Below, piece after piece: positions 56,287-63,675 of a stretch of DNA of 64,000 nt. The notes beneath the pieces are model-generated. The model was not told the origin of the DNA, searched no databases, and saw only the letters and a program-made list of their open reading frames with translations. How positions within the stretch are numbered: the stretch's first letter is position 1; every line of letters begins with the position of its first letter. The position numbers and the translations under genes were made by a program. The stretch is from Rossellomorea aquimaris (GTDB lineage Bacteria; Bacillota; Bacilli; Bacillales; Bacillaceae_B): contig NZ_MINN01000074.1 in assembly GCF_001877785.1 (NCBI RefSeq), forward strand, positions 310,001 through 374,000. Reading direction: 5' to 3'.

Positions 56287-57570
56287 TTAACCTGAGATTA
56301 CTTCACCGGATACAGCAGAGTCTCCTTCAGGCAGGCCCATTTCTCCTGGTTTTAGTTTAGAAGTTTCCGGAAGAGAGCGGAGTGTTTTGTTTATAGTCCA
56401 TACCAGGGCTATAAACAAAATCCCTCCTGAGCTTGATATATATACTGCTTCCGGGCCAAACTGGTTTGCAAGCATCCCTCCTAGGAGAGAGCCGAGCGGC
56501 ATTGCCATCGCTCCCATTGATGCAGTTACAGAGAATATTCTGCCCAGTATCCGGGATGGAACCATTGACTGAATTGCAGCTCCAAATATGACATTGGTTG
56601 CGCCGATGGGTATCCACGAAACCCCGAATAACAGAATGCTTATACTGTTGCTGGAAATGAGACCCGAACCAAGCCACATCGTCCCTCCAATCATAAATAA
56701 CAGAATGGTGAGCTTGCCGACCGGAAAGCGCCCTAACCAAGACGCGGAAAGCGCACCAATAAGAGCTCCCCCTGAAATGGCCGCCAAGTAAAGTCCGTAA
56801 AGCCCGGAACCAGCTCTGCCATCTGCAAAAGCAGGTAAAATTGCATAAACGGAGCCAATTGCAAAGTTTGCAACGATTGAACCCAGCAGGAATTTGGCCA
56901 GATGCGAATGAAAAACTATCGAGAAACCTTCAATAAGATCAGTCTTGTATTTGTGTATCGATTGTTTAACTTCTTGTTTTTCTTTGACTGATTCGTTTTC
57001 CGGAAGCTTTAACAGGCTGAAAAGTATGCACGCAGCAATAAAGGTAACCGCATCAATTAAATAGAGGGTAAGTGCTCCGATCATAGTCAGGAGAATACCG
57101 GCAATGGCATTGAAGGCCAAATCGACCCCTTGAAAAGCAAAAGAAAACAATGAGTTGCTTTTAACCAGTTGGTCTTTACGGACGATTCTGGGCAGCAGGG
57201 CAGCCTGACTTGGATAGACAAATTGATTAATCGCAGAAATGATCGGCATGATCACCAGGATGAAGGCCACAGTAAGAAACCCCATATAGTGTGCGATTGG
57301 AATTATCAATACAATCAGAGCCTGGATGATCTGAGTAAAGATTAAAACTTTCTTGATCTTCCATCTATCAACAAGCGGTCCAATCAAAAATTGCAGGGTC
57401 CCCGGAAGCAGCGTCAGAAATCCGGCCAGACCCGTGTAAAATGCATCGCCTCCCATTTCATAGACAAGCCACATTGCTGCAACATAGTAGATACTGTCAC
57501 CCATGTTCGTGACCAATCTCCCTAAAAATAACCAAGCAAAATTTCTGTTATGAAATAATAATTCTTTCAT
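56287..57570 (-). CDS. MFS efflux transporter (12-TM)
   Basis: 427 aa, about 12 helices. Opening FHNRNFAWLFLGRLVTNMGDSIYYVAAMWLVYEMGG, then ...QFLIGPLVDRWKIKKVLI (motif A), YPSQAALLPRIVRKDQLVKSNSLF and VANFAIGSVYAILPAFA are typical of the Bacillus YfiS/YxaM-type macrolide-like exporters. It forms a same-strand pair with the winged-helix regulator gene 120 bases upstream, between which lie two dyads. ATG after GGAGGG. Confidence 0.88.
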   Translation of the reverse strand: MKELLFHNRNFAWLFLGRLVTNMGDSIYYVAAMWLVYEMGGDAFYTGLAGFLTLLPGTLQFLIGPLVDRWKIKKVLIFTQIIQALIVLIIPIAHYMGFLTVAFILVIMPIISAINQFVYPSQAALLPRIVRKDQLVKSNSLFSFAFQGVDLAFNAIAGILLTMIGALTLYLIDAVTFIAACILFSLLKLPENESVKEKQEVKQSIHKYKTDLIEGFSIVFHSHLAKFLLGSIVANFAIGSVYAILPAFADGRAGSGLYGLYLAAISGGALIGALSASWLGRFPVGKLTILLFMIGGTMWLGSGLISSNSISILLFGVSWIPIGATNVIFGAAIQSMVPSRILGRIFSVTASMGAMAMPLGSLLGGMLANQFGPEAVYISSSGGILFIALVWTINKTLRSLPETSKLKPGEMGLPEGDSAVSGEVISG

Positions 57571-57606
57571 GCTTTTCCCTCCATAATCAGTGTAATTATT
57601 TTATTC

Positions 57607-57624
57607 GGTAAAAATAATTTTACC
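57607..57624. promoter_or_regulatory. Putative operator 1 (MFS promoter region)
   Basis: GGTAAAA-ATAA-TTTTACC dyad, about 37 bases upstream of the MFS start codon. Confidence 0.6.
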
Positions 57625-57646
57625 AAAGCATTAAAAAAATACTTTT

Positions 57647-57672
57647 ATTCAGTAAAAATTTTTTTACTGAAT
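57647..57672. promoter_or_regulatory. Putative operator 2 (perfect 12-bp dyad)
   Basis: ATTCAGTAAAAA-TT-TTTTTACTGAAT, a perfect inverted repeat between the regulator terminator and the MFS gene. Its AGTAAAA/TTTTACT half-sites match those of the dyads at 57607 and 58345. Confidence 0.65.
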
Positions 57673-57676
57673 GTCT

Positions 57677-57699
57677 AAAAAAAAACCGATCACCGGTCT
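57677..57699 (-). terminator. Terminator at the regulator stop codon
   Basis: Minus-strand GACCGGTGATCGGT hairpin overlapping the stop codon, followed by nine T. Confidence 0.7.
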
Positions 57700-58316
57700 T
57701 TTTCTTTTTCCACATCCAACAGCCGTTCTGCAAATTTAGATTCTTCCACCTCGAAGCCCATACCGGTCATATAATAAACTTTTTGTTCTACGCCTTTTTC
57801 TTCTTTTGCTCTTTTTTGAAATTCACCGACAAGTTCGAAGTATTCTTTAACAAACCATTTAAAGTTATCCTCTGAACTTGTGGTTTCCCAGGATGTTGCA
57901 AGTATATTCCAATCAGATGGATCTTTGTCTCCAGCCTCTTCAAATGCTGAACTCGGGGCTTCAAGTATCCTGCTCATCGTCCTCTCGAGCATACCGTACA
58001 TCATCAGCCTTTTCGTTTCACTTATTTCTTCTTTATGAGGCAAGAGGCTTGCATCAGGATAAAAACCGCTTGACACCGACTGAAAGAATTTCTGTATAAT
58101 TCCGTTCTTTTCTTCGGTCTTAACGATTTCGATCAATCCCAGTTTCTCTAATTCCTTCAAGTGATAATGAATTCTTGCACGGGACATTTCAAACAACTCA
58201 GAAAGCTGCTGTCCTGTGTAGGGCTTTTCTACAAGGCGCATCATAAGCTTGATGCGAAACGGATCACTTAACGCTTTTAACTGATCATATTCCTTGATGA
58301 TGAACATTGATTTCAT
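57690..58316 (-). CDS. ArsR-type winged-helix regulator
   Basis: 208 aa. N-terminal winged helix EYDQLKALSDPFRIKLMMRLVEKPYTGQQLSELFEMSRARIHYHLKELEKLGLIEIVKT (ArsR/HTH_20 type). The C-terminal domain (~95-200) is helical with several negative charges and no metal-binding Cys/His pattern I can see, so the ligand is probably organic. Upstream CGGTAAA...TTTACCG dyad and two similar dyads in front of the MFS gene suggest repression of both. ATG after GGGGATG. Confidence 0.88.
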   Translation of the reverse strand: MKSMFIIKEYDQLKALSDPFRIKLMMRLVEKPYTGQQLSELFEMSRARIHYHLKELEKLGLIEIVKTEEKNGIIQKFFQSVSSGFYPDASLLPHKEEISETKRLMMYGMLERTMSRILEAPSSAFEEAGDKDPSDWNILATSWETTSSEDNFKWFVKEYFELVGEFQKRAKEEKGVEQKVYYMTGMGFEVEESKFAERLLDVEKEKDR

Positions 58317-58344
58317 TTAGACATCCCCTGTAATAAAATTAACT

Positions 58345-58364
58345 CGGTAAATTTTATTTTACCG
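58345..58364. promoter_or_regulatory. Putative operator 3 (regulator promoter region)
   Basis: CGGTAAA-TTTTAT-TTTACCG dyad, 29 bases upstream of the regulator start. Same half-site as the two dyads near the MFS gene. Confidence 0.6.
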
Positions 58365-58455
58365 CGTAACTGAATTTTAACATGCTGAATCACTTCAATA
58401 CAATAGGCTCAAACCCTTTTTCTCTCGACAAACTTTGCGCACGGGAGGATTTCAA

Positions 58456-58484
58456 TTGACAATTCGCTGCTGAGCTCGTACTAT
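58456..58484 (+). promoter_or_regulatory. Sigma-A promoter of the riboswitch-fbpB-spo0M-like operon
   Basis: TTGACA and TACTAT with a 17-base spacer, ending 22 bases before the riboswitch aptamer. Confidence 0.82.
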
Positions 58485-58506
58485 AGAGTCATAATTTCAT
58501 ATTCTC

Positions 58507-58660
58507 CTAAAGGGGAGTAGCTTTTACAATAAAGTCGTCATTACGGAGCCTAGGCTCTCGGCTTTATTGACAACATCGTTGTTAGCCAGACCTTTACCTT
58601 ATGGTGAAGGTTGTTATATGCATAAAAAGGACCTTTACCTATCCGGTAAAGGTCTTTTTT
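58507..58660 (+). promoter_or_regulatory. yybP-ykoY (manganese) riboswitch with terminator
   Basis: Conserved blocks in order: AAAGGGGAGTAGC (58510-), GTCGTCATTACGGA, CGGCTTTATTGACA and TTAGCCAGACCTTT. They match the yybP-ykoY aptamer; P1 pairs AAAGG with CCTTT. After it comes an expression platform with GACCTTTACC present twice (58589-58598 and 58630-58639), each followed by a complementary strand (GGTGAAGGT at ~58604 and GGTAAAGGTC at ~58645). The second hairpin carries a T6 tract and is an intrinsic terminator. Known members bind Mn2+ and turn expression on. Downstream are an FbpB-like gene and a Spo0M-like gene. Alternative: decayed riboswitch left from an mntP/terC gene. Confidence 0.88.
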
Positions 58661-58695
58661 GTATACTCAACCGTAAGATTGAAAGGGTGAAAACA

Positions 58696-58827
58696 TTGCT
58701 TAAGAAAAGTCTACAACAATTGATTGAGGAAAATAAAGAAAACATCATGCGTGATAAAGCACAGTTGAAAAGGATTGAAAGGAATTTGGAACAAAAGCAC
58801 ACAGACTCACAAAAGGGGGATGCCTGA
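58696..58827 (+). CDS. FbpB-family small basic protein
   Basis: 43 aa, start TTG at 58696, eight bases after GAAAGGG; a GTG nine bases before lies inside that site. The sequence is basic and helical: LLKKSLQQLIEENKENIMRDKAQLKRIERNLEQKH. The IEENK...IERNLEQKH pattern is the FbpB (Fur-regulated basic protein) family signature. In B. subtilis FbpB works with the sRNA FsrA in iron-sparing. Here the gene sits behind a Mn2+-type riboswitch terminator, and its stop touches the ATG of the Spo0M-like gene (58828), so the two are coupled. Confidence 0.82.
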   Translation: MLKKSLQQLIEENKENIMRDKAQLKRIERNLEQKHTDSQKGDA

Positions 58828-59214
58828 ATGTTACTGAGAAAATATGCTTCCATGTTTGGTGTTGGTTCAGCCAAGATTGATTTAATCTTGCCAAAAACAG
58901 AATTCTCTCCCGGGGAGCTGCTTCACGGATATTTCATTTTAAAAGGCGGGATTGTAAAACAAAAAGTAAGAAGAATCGACTGTGATCTTATCATGGTAGA
59001 TAAACAGGCGACAGAAAAGATCATTGACTCAACAACGATTTTAAAATCAGAAGATCTGGCACCTGACGAAACAAACAGGCTTAACTTTGTCTATAGAATT
59101 CCTAAGACGCTGCAAACAGGACAGAACGGAATACGTTACCTTTTCAAAACAAAGCTGACGTTTGATAAAGGTGTTGAAAGCCTGGATGAGGACTGGATCA
59201 TAGTTGTCACCTAG
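58828..59214 (+). CDS. Short Spo0M-like protein, copy 2
   Basis: 128 aa, ATG at 58828 directly after the stop of the FbpB-like gene; AAAGGGGGA is its ribosome site. FGVGSAKIDLILPKTEFSPGELLHGYFILKGGIVKQKVRRI is the Spo0M N-terminal arrestin-like module; the second half of Spo0M is missing, as in the first copy at 40923. Position behind a manganese riboswitch suggests metal-dependent expression. Function unknown. Terminator at 59223-59264. Confidence 0.85.
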   Translation: MLLRKYASMFGVGSAKIDLILPKTEFSPGELLHGYFILKGGIVKQKVRRIDCDLIMVDKQATEKIIDSTTILKSEDLAPDETNRLNFVYRIPKTLQTGQNGIRYLFKTKLTFDKGVESLDEDWIIVVT

Positions 59215-59222
59215 CTAAAGAT

Positions 59223-59264
59223 AAGAGGACACCTTGAAGACAAGGTTGTCCTCTTCTTATTTTT
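59223..59264. terminator. Bidirectional terminator
   Basis: AGAGGACACCTTG and CAAGGTTGTCCTCT stem with TCTTATTTTT on the plus side. Confidence 0.85.
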
Positions 59265-59805
59265 GAAAACTTGCTGTGTTCAATTTTCCCATTATGCTGC
59301 TGACTACTTCATTGATTTCTACATCATCCGTCTGAATATATTCACCGAAATCATATTCTTCATATGCTAGCAGGCATTTTTCAGTTTGCTGGAAGCACCA
59401 GTTCCCTTCTTCTTCCCCTCTATCCCTGAGTCTTTTAAATATTGTCTCCCGGCTGGCTTGCAGACAAAAGTGGTGTGTTTCATCATCGATTTCTTTAAAG
59501 CCATTGAAGATATATGTAAAGTATGCAGGGACTCTCAGCGTCATCGGGACAATGAGATGTTTACCATATTCATCTTTCAACCTCTTGGCTGTATCAATTG
59601 TCAATACTCTCCAAAGTTCATAATTTTGGAAGTCCCCGCTTTTAGACTCGTTACGTTTTATATCTTCCGGCAGCATGGCCCTTATCATATACCCGACTAA
59701 TTCCGGGTCGAATAACATGCTATCATCAATTTTTTCTAATAAACACGCGGCAACGGTTGTCTTTCCTGCACCAAACGCACCATTTAGCATGATGATCAAC
59801 TTCAT
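59257..59805 (-). CDS. TmrB-like P-loop kinase (tunicamycin-resistance protein family)
   Basis: 182 aa. MLNGAFGAGKTTVAACL is the Walker A, followed by FDPELVGYMIRAMLPEDI, LWRVL, HLIVPMTL and HHFCLQASRETIFKRLRDRG, which match B. subtilis TmrB segment by segment. TmrB confers tunicamycin resistance by binding the drug at the membrane; whether this homologue does is inferred. Ribosome-site spacing also allows a TTG at 59799, which gives the more usual MIIMLNG start. Convergent with the Spo0M-like gene. Confidence 0.85.
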   Translation of the reverse strand: MKLIIMLNGAFGAGKTTVAACLLEKIDDSMLFDPELVGYMIRAMLPEDIKRNESKSGDFQNYELWRVLTIDTAKRLKDEYGKHLIVPMTLRVPAYFTYIFNGFKEIDDETHHFCLQASRETIFKRLRDRGEEEGNWCFQQTEKCLLAYEEYDFGEYIQTDDVEINEVVSSIMGKLNTASFQK

Positions 59806-59833
59806 TCCCCCTAATAATAAAAAAGACTGACTT

Positions 59834-60865
59834 TTAAAATAGAAATCTGCCTTTCCCTTTTACAATTGTACTATCATGGAATATATTCAATCGAAGTTTT
59901 TCTGACAGCATTCTCAATACTTGTCCGCCTGCTACACTGTTTCCTTTTTTATTTATGGAAGGACCGATGATCCCAACTCCCATTCTCCCTGGAACTGCCC
60001 CAACTATACTTCCTGATACTCCGCTTTTTAACGGGAATCCAACATCAACTGCATACGTGCCTGACTCATTATACATTCCCGATGTAAGCATGATTGCTTT
60101 CACTGTTCGGACATGTCTGGATTGTATCAGCTGAGAACCTGTTCCACTGATTTTTCCGTGATTAGCAAGGAAAAAACCAAGCTTTGCCAAGGCCAGTGAA
60201 TTTACGTCGATTGAGTTCACCCTGTAATATAAATCCAGCGCTTCTTCGGCTTCTTTATTTGAAAGAACTCCGGTACTTTCCATAAAATAAGCAAGTGATC
60301 GATTCCTTGCACCGTTTTTAATTTCTGAGTGGTATACTTCTTCGTTAAGTTTTACTTTTTCATCATCCCCAGTAATCGTTTGCAGAAACGATAGTATCCT
60401 CTGAAAGCGCTCCTCAACCGTTGAGCCGTTGACAAGGCTCGCTGTTGCTATGGCTCCTGAATTAATGAATGGATTATACGGCCTGTGTCCTTCATAATTT
60501 TCAAGATTGGATATTGAATTGAAGAAATCATCGGTCGGTTCCATGTCAACTTTTTGAAAGACAACTTCCTTTCCGAAGTCCTCCAGTGCCATCAACAGGA
60601 TAATGACTTTGGAAATGCTTTGAAGTGAAAAATTGCAATCATCCTCACCGGCTGAATAAACTTCTCCTTCTTTTGTAATGATGGTTACCCCGAGATCGGT
60701 TGCATGCGACTGATCCAGACCAGGGATATGGTCGATAACTTCTCCTTGCGCAGTATACGGTCTGCAAGCCTTCACAATTTCTTCCATAAATTCATTCGAT
60801 AACTTCTCCAATGTCACTTCCCCATCCTTTGCTGTAAGGTTCAATATTGGTGTTGCGAATTGCAT
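59834..60865 (-). CDS. glsA: Glutaminase A
   Basis: 343 aa. FSLQSISKVIILL holds the catalytic Ser-x-x-Lys (S83/K86), with RPYNPFINSGAIATASLV, NSIDVNSLALAKLGFFLANHG, CGMYNESG-like SGMYNESGTYAVDVGFPLKSGVSGSIVG. Converts glutamine to glutamate and ammonia. About 30 residues longer than the usual ~309 because of an extra N-terminal segment (~1-26); the ATG has no clear ribosome site, so the real start may be MEEIVKA at residue 27. It follows the HAD gene by 14 bases. Confidence 0.9.
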   Translation of the reverse strand: MQFATPILNLTAKDGEVTLEKLSNEFMEEIVKACRPYTAQGEVIDHIPGLDQSHATDLGVTIITKEGEVYSAGEDDCNFSLQSISKVIILLMALEDFGKEVVFQKVDMEPTDDFFNSISNLENYEGHRPYNPFINSGAIATASLVNGSTVEERFQRILSFLQTITGDDEKVKLNEEVYHSEIKNGARNRSLAYFMESTGVLSNKEAEEALDLYYRVNSIDVNSLALAKLGFFLANHGKISGTGSQLIQSRHVRTVKAIMLTSGMYNESGTYAVDVGFPLKSGVSGSIVGAVPGRMGVGIIGPSINKKGNSVAGGQVLRMLSEKLRLNIFHDSTIVKGKGRFLF

Positions 60866-60879
60866 TAGTGTATCCGGAA

Positions 60880-61497
60880 CTAAAAGATTTCAAGCAATTC
60901 CCCGAATGAATCAATCACATAATCATAATGGTCTACATTGCCGAAACCGTAGCTGGCGTATACAAAAGGTATGCCTGCGTGCATTGATGCATTCCTGTCC
61001 CCTTCGGTATCCCCCACATAAACGGGATGTTTCAAGTAATTGCGCTCAATGATCAATTTAATATTTTCTCCTTTTGAAAGACCTGTCCTTCCCGGATTTT
61101 CATAATCGATGAAGTGCTTTTCTAATTTGTGATAGTCATAAAATGCTTCAATATAACCATCCTGGCAATTACTTACGATATAGAGCTTGTAGGTCTTAGC
61201 GAGCTCTTCCAGAACTTCTTCCACCTTGTCATAAAGGATACCCCCTTTGTCACGCAGATGGCCGATTTCAACACCAGAGCAGGTCTTCATGAATCGGTCT
61301 CTTTCCTCTTCTTCGAGCTCGGGAAACAACTTCCTCCCTATTTCATGCATCTGCATTCCCATTGTTTCCTTCAATTGCTGTGAAGTTAGTTCATTGTCTA
61401 CTTTATCATGTTCTTTAATAACCCTATTCCATGACTGAACCACCGTTTCGCGGGGGTCCCATAACGTTCCGTCCAAATCGAATATGATACTGTCCAT
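60880..61497 (-). CDS. HAD-superfamily hydrolase (phosphoglycolate-phosphatase-like)
   Basis: 205 aa from the ATG at 61495-61497 (GGAGG eight bases upstream). IIFDLDGTLWDPRETV is motif I, LYIVSNCQDG motif II, and PVYVGDTEGDRNASMHAGIPFVYASYGFG motif IV. C1-capped, YbiV/PGPase-like. Substrate unknown. Sits between glutaminase and a GNAT gene, all on one strand and 14-17 bases apart, so an operon is likely. Confidence 0.88.
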   Translation of the reverse strand: MDSIIFDLDGTLWDPRETVVQSWNRVIKEHDKVDNELTSQQLKETMGMQMHEIGRKLFPELEEEERDRFMKTCSGVEIGHLRDKGGILYDKVEEVLEELAKTYKLYIVSNCQDGYIEAFYDYHKLEKHFIDYENPGRTGLSKGENIKLIIERNYLKHPVYVGDTEGDRNASMHAGIPFVYASYGFGNVDHYDYVIDSFGELLEIF

Positions 61498-61513
61498 TTT
61501 TTCATCCTCCAAT

Positions 61514-61969
61514 TCACTTCAGCATCTTTTTGAATGTAGTAATTCGCAGCCCTTCTGTTATTTCCTGTTCTTCGACCTCTTTAAACCCGGCATTTTTATA
61601 TAAATGAATGGCTGGTCTGTTTTTTGTACCGGTTGATACAACGATGGCATCCATTCCCTTGAACTCCCCTTCGAGATGATGAAGCAAGGCTTTTGAAATT
61701 CCCTTCCTGAAATGGCGGGGATGGACCATCAATCTGTGAATATCAACAATATTTTTCTCTAATTTGAAAGAGACGGCTCCGCATAACTGATCTTTCTCAT
61801 AGAAACCAAAGAATCGTTCTCCGCTATTCTGCAGGGAAATCACGTCATCCTTAAGGGGAGGCAGTTCACCATATCCGATTATATCCGCTTCTACTTGGTA
61901 AGATTCATATTGAAGGGCGAGTACCTCATTTGCCAGCGAATGCAGGGTGATATCTATCTTGAAGATCAT
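61514..61969 (-). CDS. GNAT-family N-acetyltransferase
   Basis: 151 aa. DITLHSLANEVLALQYESYQVEADI is the usual helical opening, LCGAVSFKLEKNIVDIHRLMVHPRHFRKGISKALL the acetyl-CoA loop, TGTKNRPAIHLYKNAGFKEVEEQEI the end. It starts in a 4-base ATGA overlap with the gene at 61966 and precedes a HAD gene by 16 bases. Substrate unknown. Confidence 0.9.
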   Translation of the reverse strand: MIFKIDITLHSLANEVLALQYESYQVEADIIGYGELPPLKDDVISLQNSGERFFGFYEKDQLCGAVSFKLEKNIVDIHRLMVHPRHFRKGISKALLHHLEGEFKGMDAIVVSTGTKNRPAIHLYKNAGFKEVEEQEITEGLRITTFKKMLK

Positions 61970-62397
61970 AAGTCTTTCTCTTTTCGCTTTTTAACATATA
62001 TAATTTCGGGGTCTCCCTCGTCGAGGTTTTCGATCAACCCGCTCTTTTCATACCCGAGTAATAAGAATAAACGTTGCATGATATTGTGTGACTGATTTGC
62101 CGAAGAAAAGATTTTAATTTCATCTGCCATTTCTTCAAATGCAGTGAAAAGTCCACGGACGATTCCTCTCTTCCGGCAATCTGGATGGACAATGACCAAT
62201 GAGACAAACCAATGAGAAAAAAATTGTTTATTGGATAAAAGAAACCCTGCAGGCCTTCCTTCTATTTTGCAAACAAAGCAGCAGCGGTCCTGAATGGATT
62301 TATCTATCAAAGCCGATCGATGATCATTCCCAATCACTGCTTGATCAATATGTATTAAATCAAGTAAATCACTTTTTTTAGCCAACTCTATATTCAA
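61966..62397 (-). CDS. GNAT-family N-acetyltransferase
   Basis: 143 aa. MNIELAKKSDLLDLIHID, FVSLVIVHPDCRKRGIVRGLF (acetyl-CoA loop) and SHNIMQRLFLLLGYEKSGLIENLDEGDPE. Start is TTG after GGAGGGAC. Stop and the next start overlap in ATGA, so it is coupled to the 61514 gene. Substrate unknown. Confidence 0.9.
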   Translation of the reverse strand: MNIELAKKSDLLDLIHIDQAVIGNDHRSALIDKSIQDRCCFVCKIEGRPAGFLLSNKQFFSHWFVSLVIVHPDCRKRGIVRGLFTAFEEMADEIKIFSSANQSHNIMQRLFLLLGYEKSGLIENLDEGDPEIIYVKKRKEKDL

Positions 62398-62438
62398 AGG
62401 GTCCCTCCTTGGTAATTTTGTAATTCAACTGGTTCATT

Positions 62439-62897
62439 TCATAGATCAGTAGACTTTTCATACACTTTAATAGAGTTTCCGCCGAGTCCATAGGCTTCTG
62501 ATGAATGCAGCCAATCATATCTTTCATAATAACCATCATGATCTGTAGCCAGATAGAGTTTTTTGTAGCCTTTTCTGCCCGCTTCCTTTAAAGCATACTG
62601 AAGAAATCGGGCACCAAGTCCCCTGCCCCGCCACTCCGGTTCGACATATAAACAGGCAAGCCAAGGAGTTAAATCCTGACGGCTGTTGATATCATTGCGA
62701 AGGATAGCGAATGTACCTATTATTGTTTCTCCTTCCAGCGCAATATAAAACCTGGGAACCTCTTCATCTGTTCCACATGATCGATGCATGCAGTCTTTAT
62801 AAAAAAGGTAGCTCTCTTCACTTCCCCACTGCTTCCAGAAAGCGTCTACAGCTTCTTCAAATAAATCTTTCCGTTTACTCAATTCAAAAATATGCAC
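62439..62897 (-). CDS. GNAT-family N-acetyltransferase
   Basis: 152 aa from a GTG at 62895-62897 (GAGGGAATAAGC upstream); the longer TTG frame has no site. FYIALEGETIIGTFAILRNDINSRQDLTPWLACLYVEPEWRGRGLGARFL is the acetyl-CoA part; YKKLYLATDHDGYYERYDWLHSSEAYG closes the fold. It resembles YitI/YhdJ-type acetyltransferases. Substrate unknown. Third in a same-strand run of three GNATs. Confidence 0.9.
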   Translation of the reverse strand: MHIFELSKRKDLFEEAVDAFWKQWGSEESYLFYKDCMHRSCGTDEEVPRFYIALEGETIIGTFAILRNDINSRQDLTPWLACLYVEPEWRGRGLGARFLQYALKEAGRKGYKKLYLATDHDGYYERYDWLHSSEAYGLGGNSIKVYEKSTDL

Positions 62898-63000
62898 GCT
62901 TATTCCCTCACTTACCAAATCTACTATTTTTATAATTATCCAAGAATTTTCTCAATTTATATAGTAAAATTATACAATATTAACATATAGGGGTGAAGAA

Positions 63001-63549
63001 ATGTTTTTATATAAGGTTGATGAAGAGCTGGCACTGAAATTGGTGGACATGAATGATGCCGAAGAGATGTTCCAGCTAGTGGACACAGGAAGAAATCATT
63101 TGAAGGAGTGGCTTGGCTGGTTGGATTATACAAAAAAAGTAGAGGATTCAAAGAATTTCATTCAAGGATGCATGCGCAGTTACGCAGATAATAAAAGTAT
63201 GAACACCGTGATTCTCTATAAGGGTAAGATGGTAGGAACAGCAGGCTATAATTCAATTGATTGGGCGAGTAGAACTGCCTATATTGGCTATTGGCTCCAC
63301 AAGGACTATCAAGGAAATGGAATCATGACTAGAGTTGCTAGAGCACTAACAGATTATGCTTTTGACTATCATAGGTTAAATAAAGTCGACATCAGAGCGG
63401 CTGCTGAAAATAAGAAAAGCAGAAGGATCCCCGAGCGATTGGGCTTTACAGAAGAAGGAACCATCAGACAGGCGGAATGGCTGTATGATCACTATGTCGA
63501 TCATGTGGTATACGGGATGCTTAAAGATGAGTGGAAAGACATAAAATAA
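63001..63549 (+). CDS. RimJ/RimL-type GNAT N-acetyltransferase
   Basis: 182 aa. Matches Bacillus YdaF: LALKLVDMNDAEEMFQLVDTGRNHLKEWLGWLDYTK, IGYWLHKDYQGNGIMTRVARALTDYAF (acetyl-CoA loop) and KVDIRAAAENKKSRRIPERLGFTEEGTIRQAEWLYDHYVDHVVYGML. YdaF acetylates ribosomal or small amine substrates. ATG after GGGGTGA. Plus strand, transcribed away from the three-GNAT run. Confidence 0.92.
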   Translation: MFLYKVDEELALKLVDMNDAEEMFQLVDTGRNHLKEWLGWLDYTKKVEDSKNFIQGCMRSYADNKSMNTVILYKGKMVGTAGYNSIDWASRTAYIGYWLHKDYQGNGIMTRVARALTDYAFDYHRLNKVDIRAAAENKKSRRIPERLGFTEEGTIRQAEWLYDHYVDHVVYGMLKDEWKDIK

Positions 63550-63675
63550 TGTATGCGGTTCGAATATTCCCCCTTTAAAACGGGCGCTCGTCCATACCAT
63601 TTGGACAAAGATACATAGAATGTATTAAGTCGGGGTATTACCTTGGGCAAATACATGGAGTTAGGGGGAAGTAAT

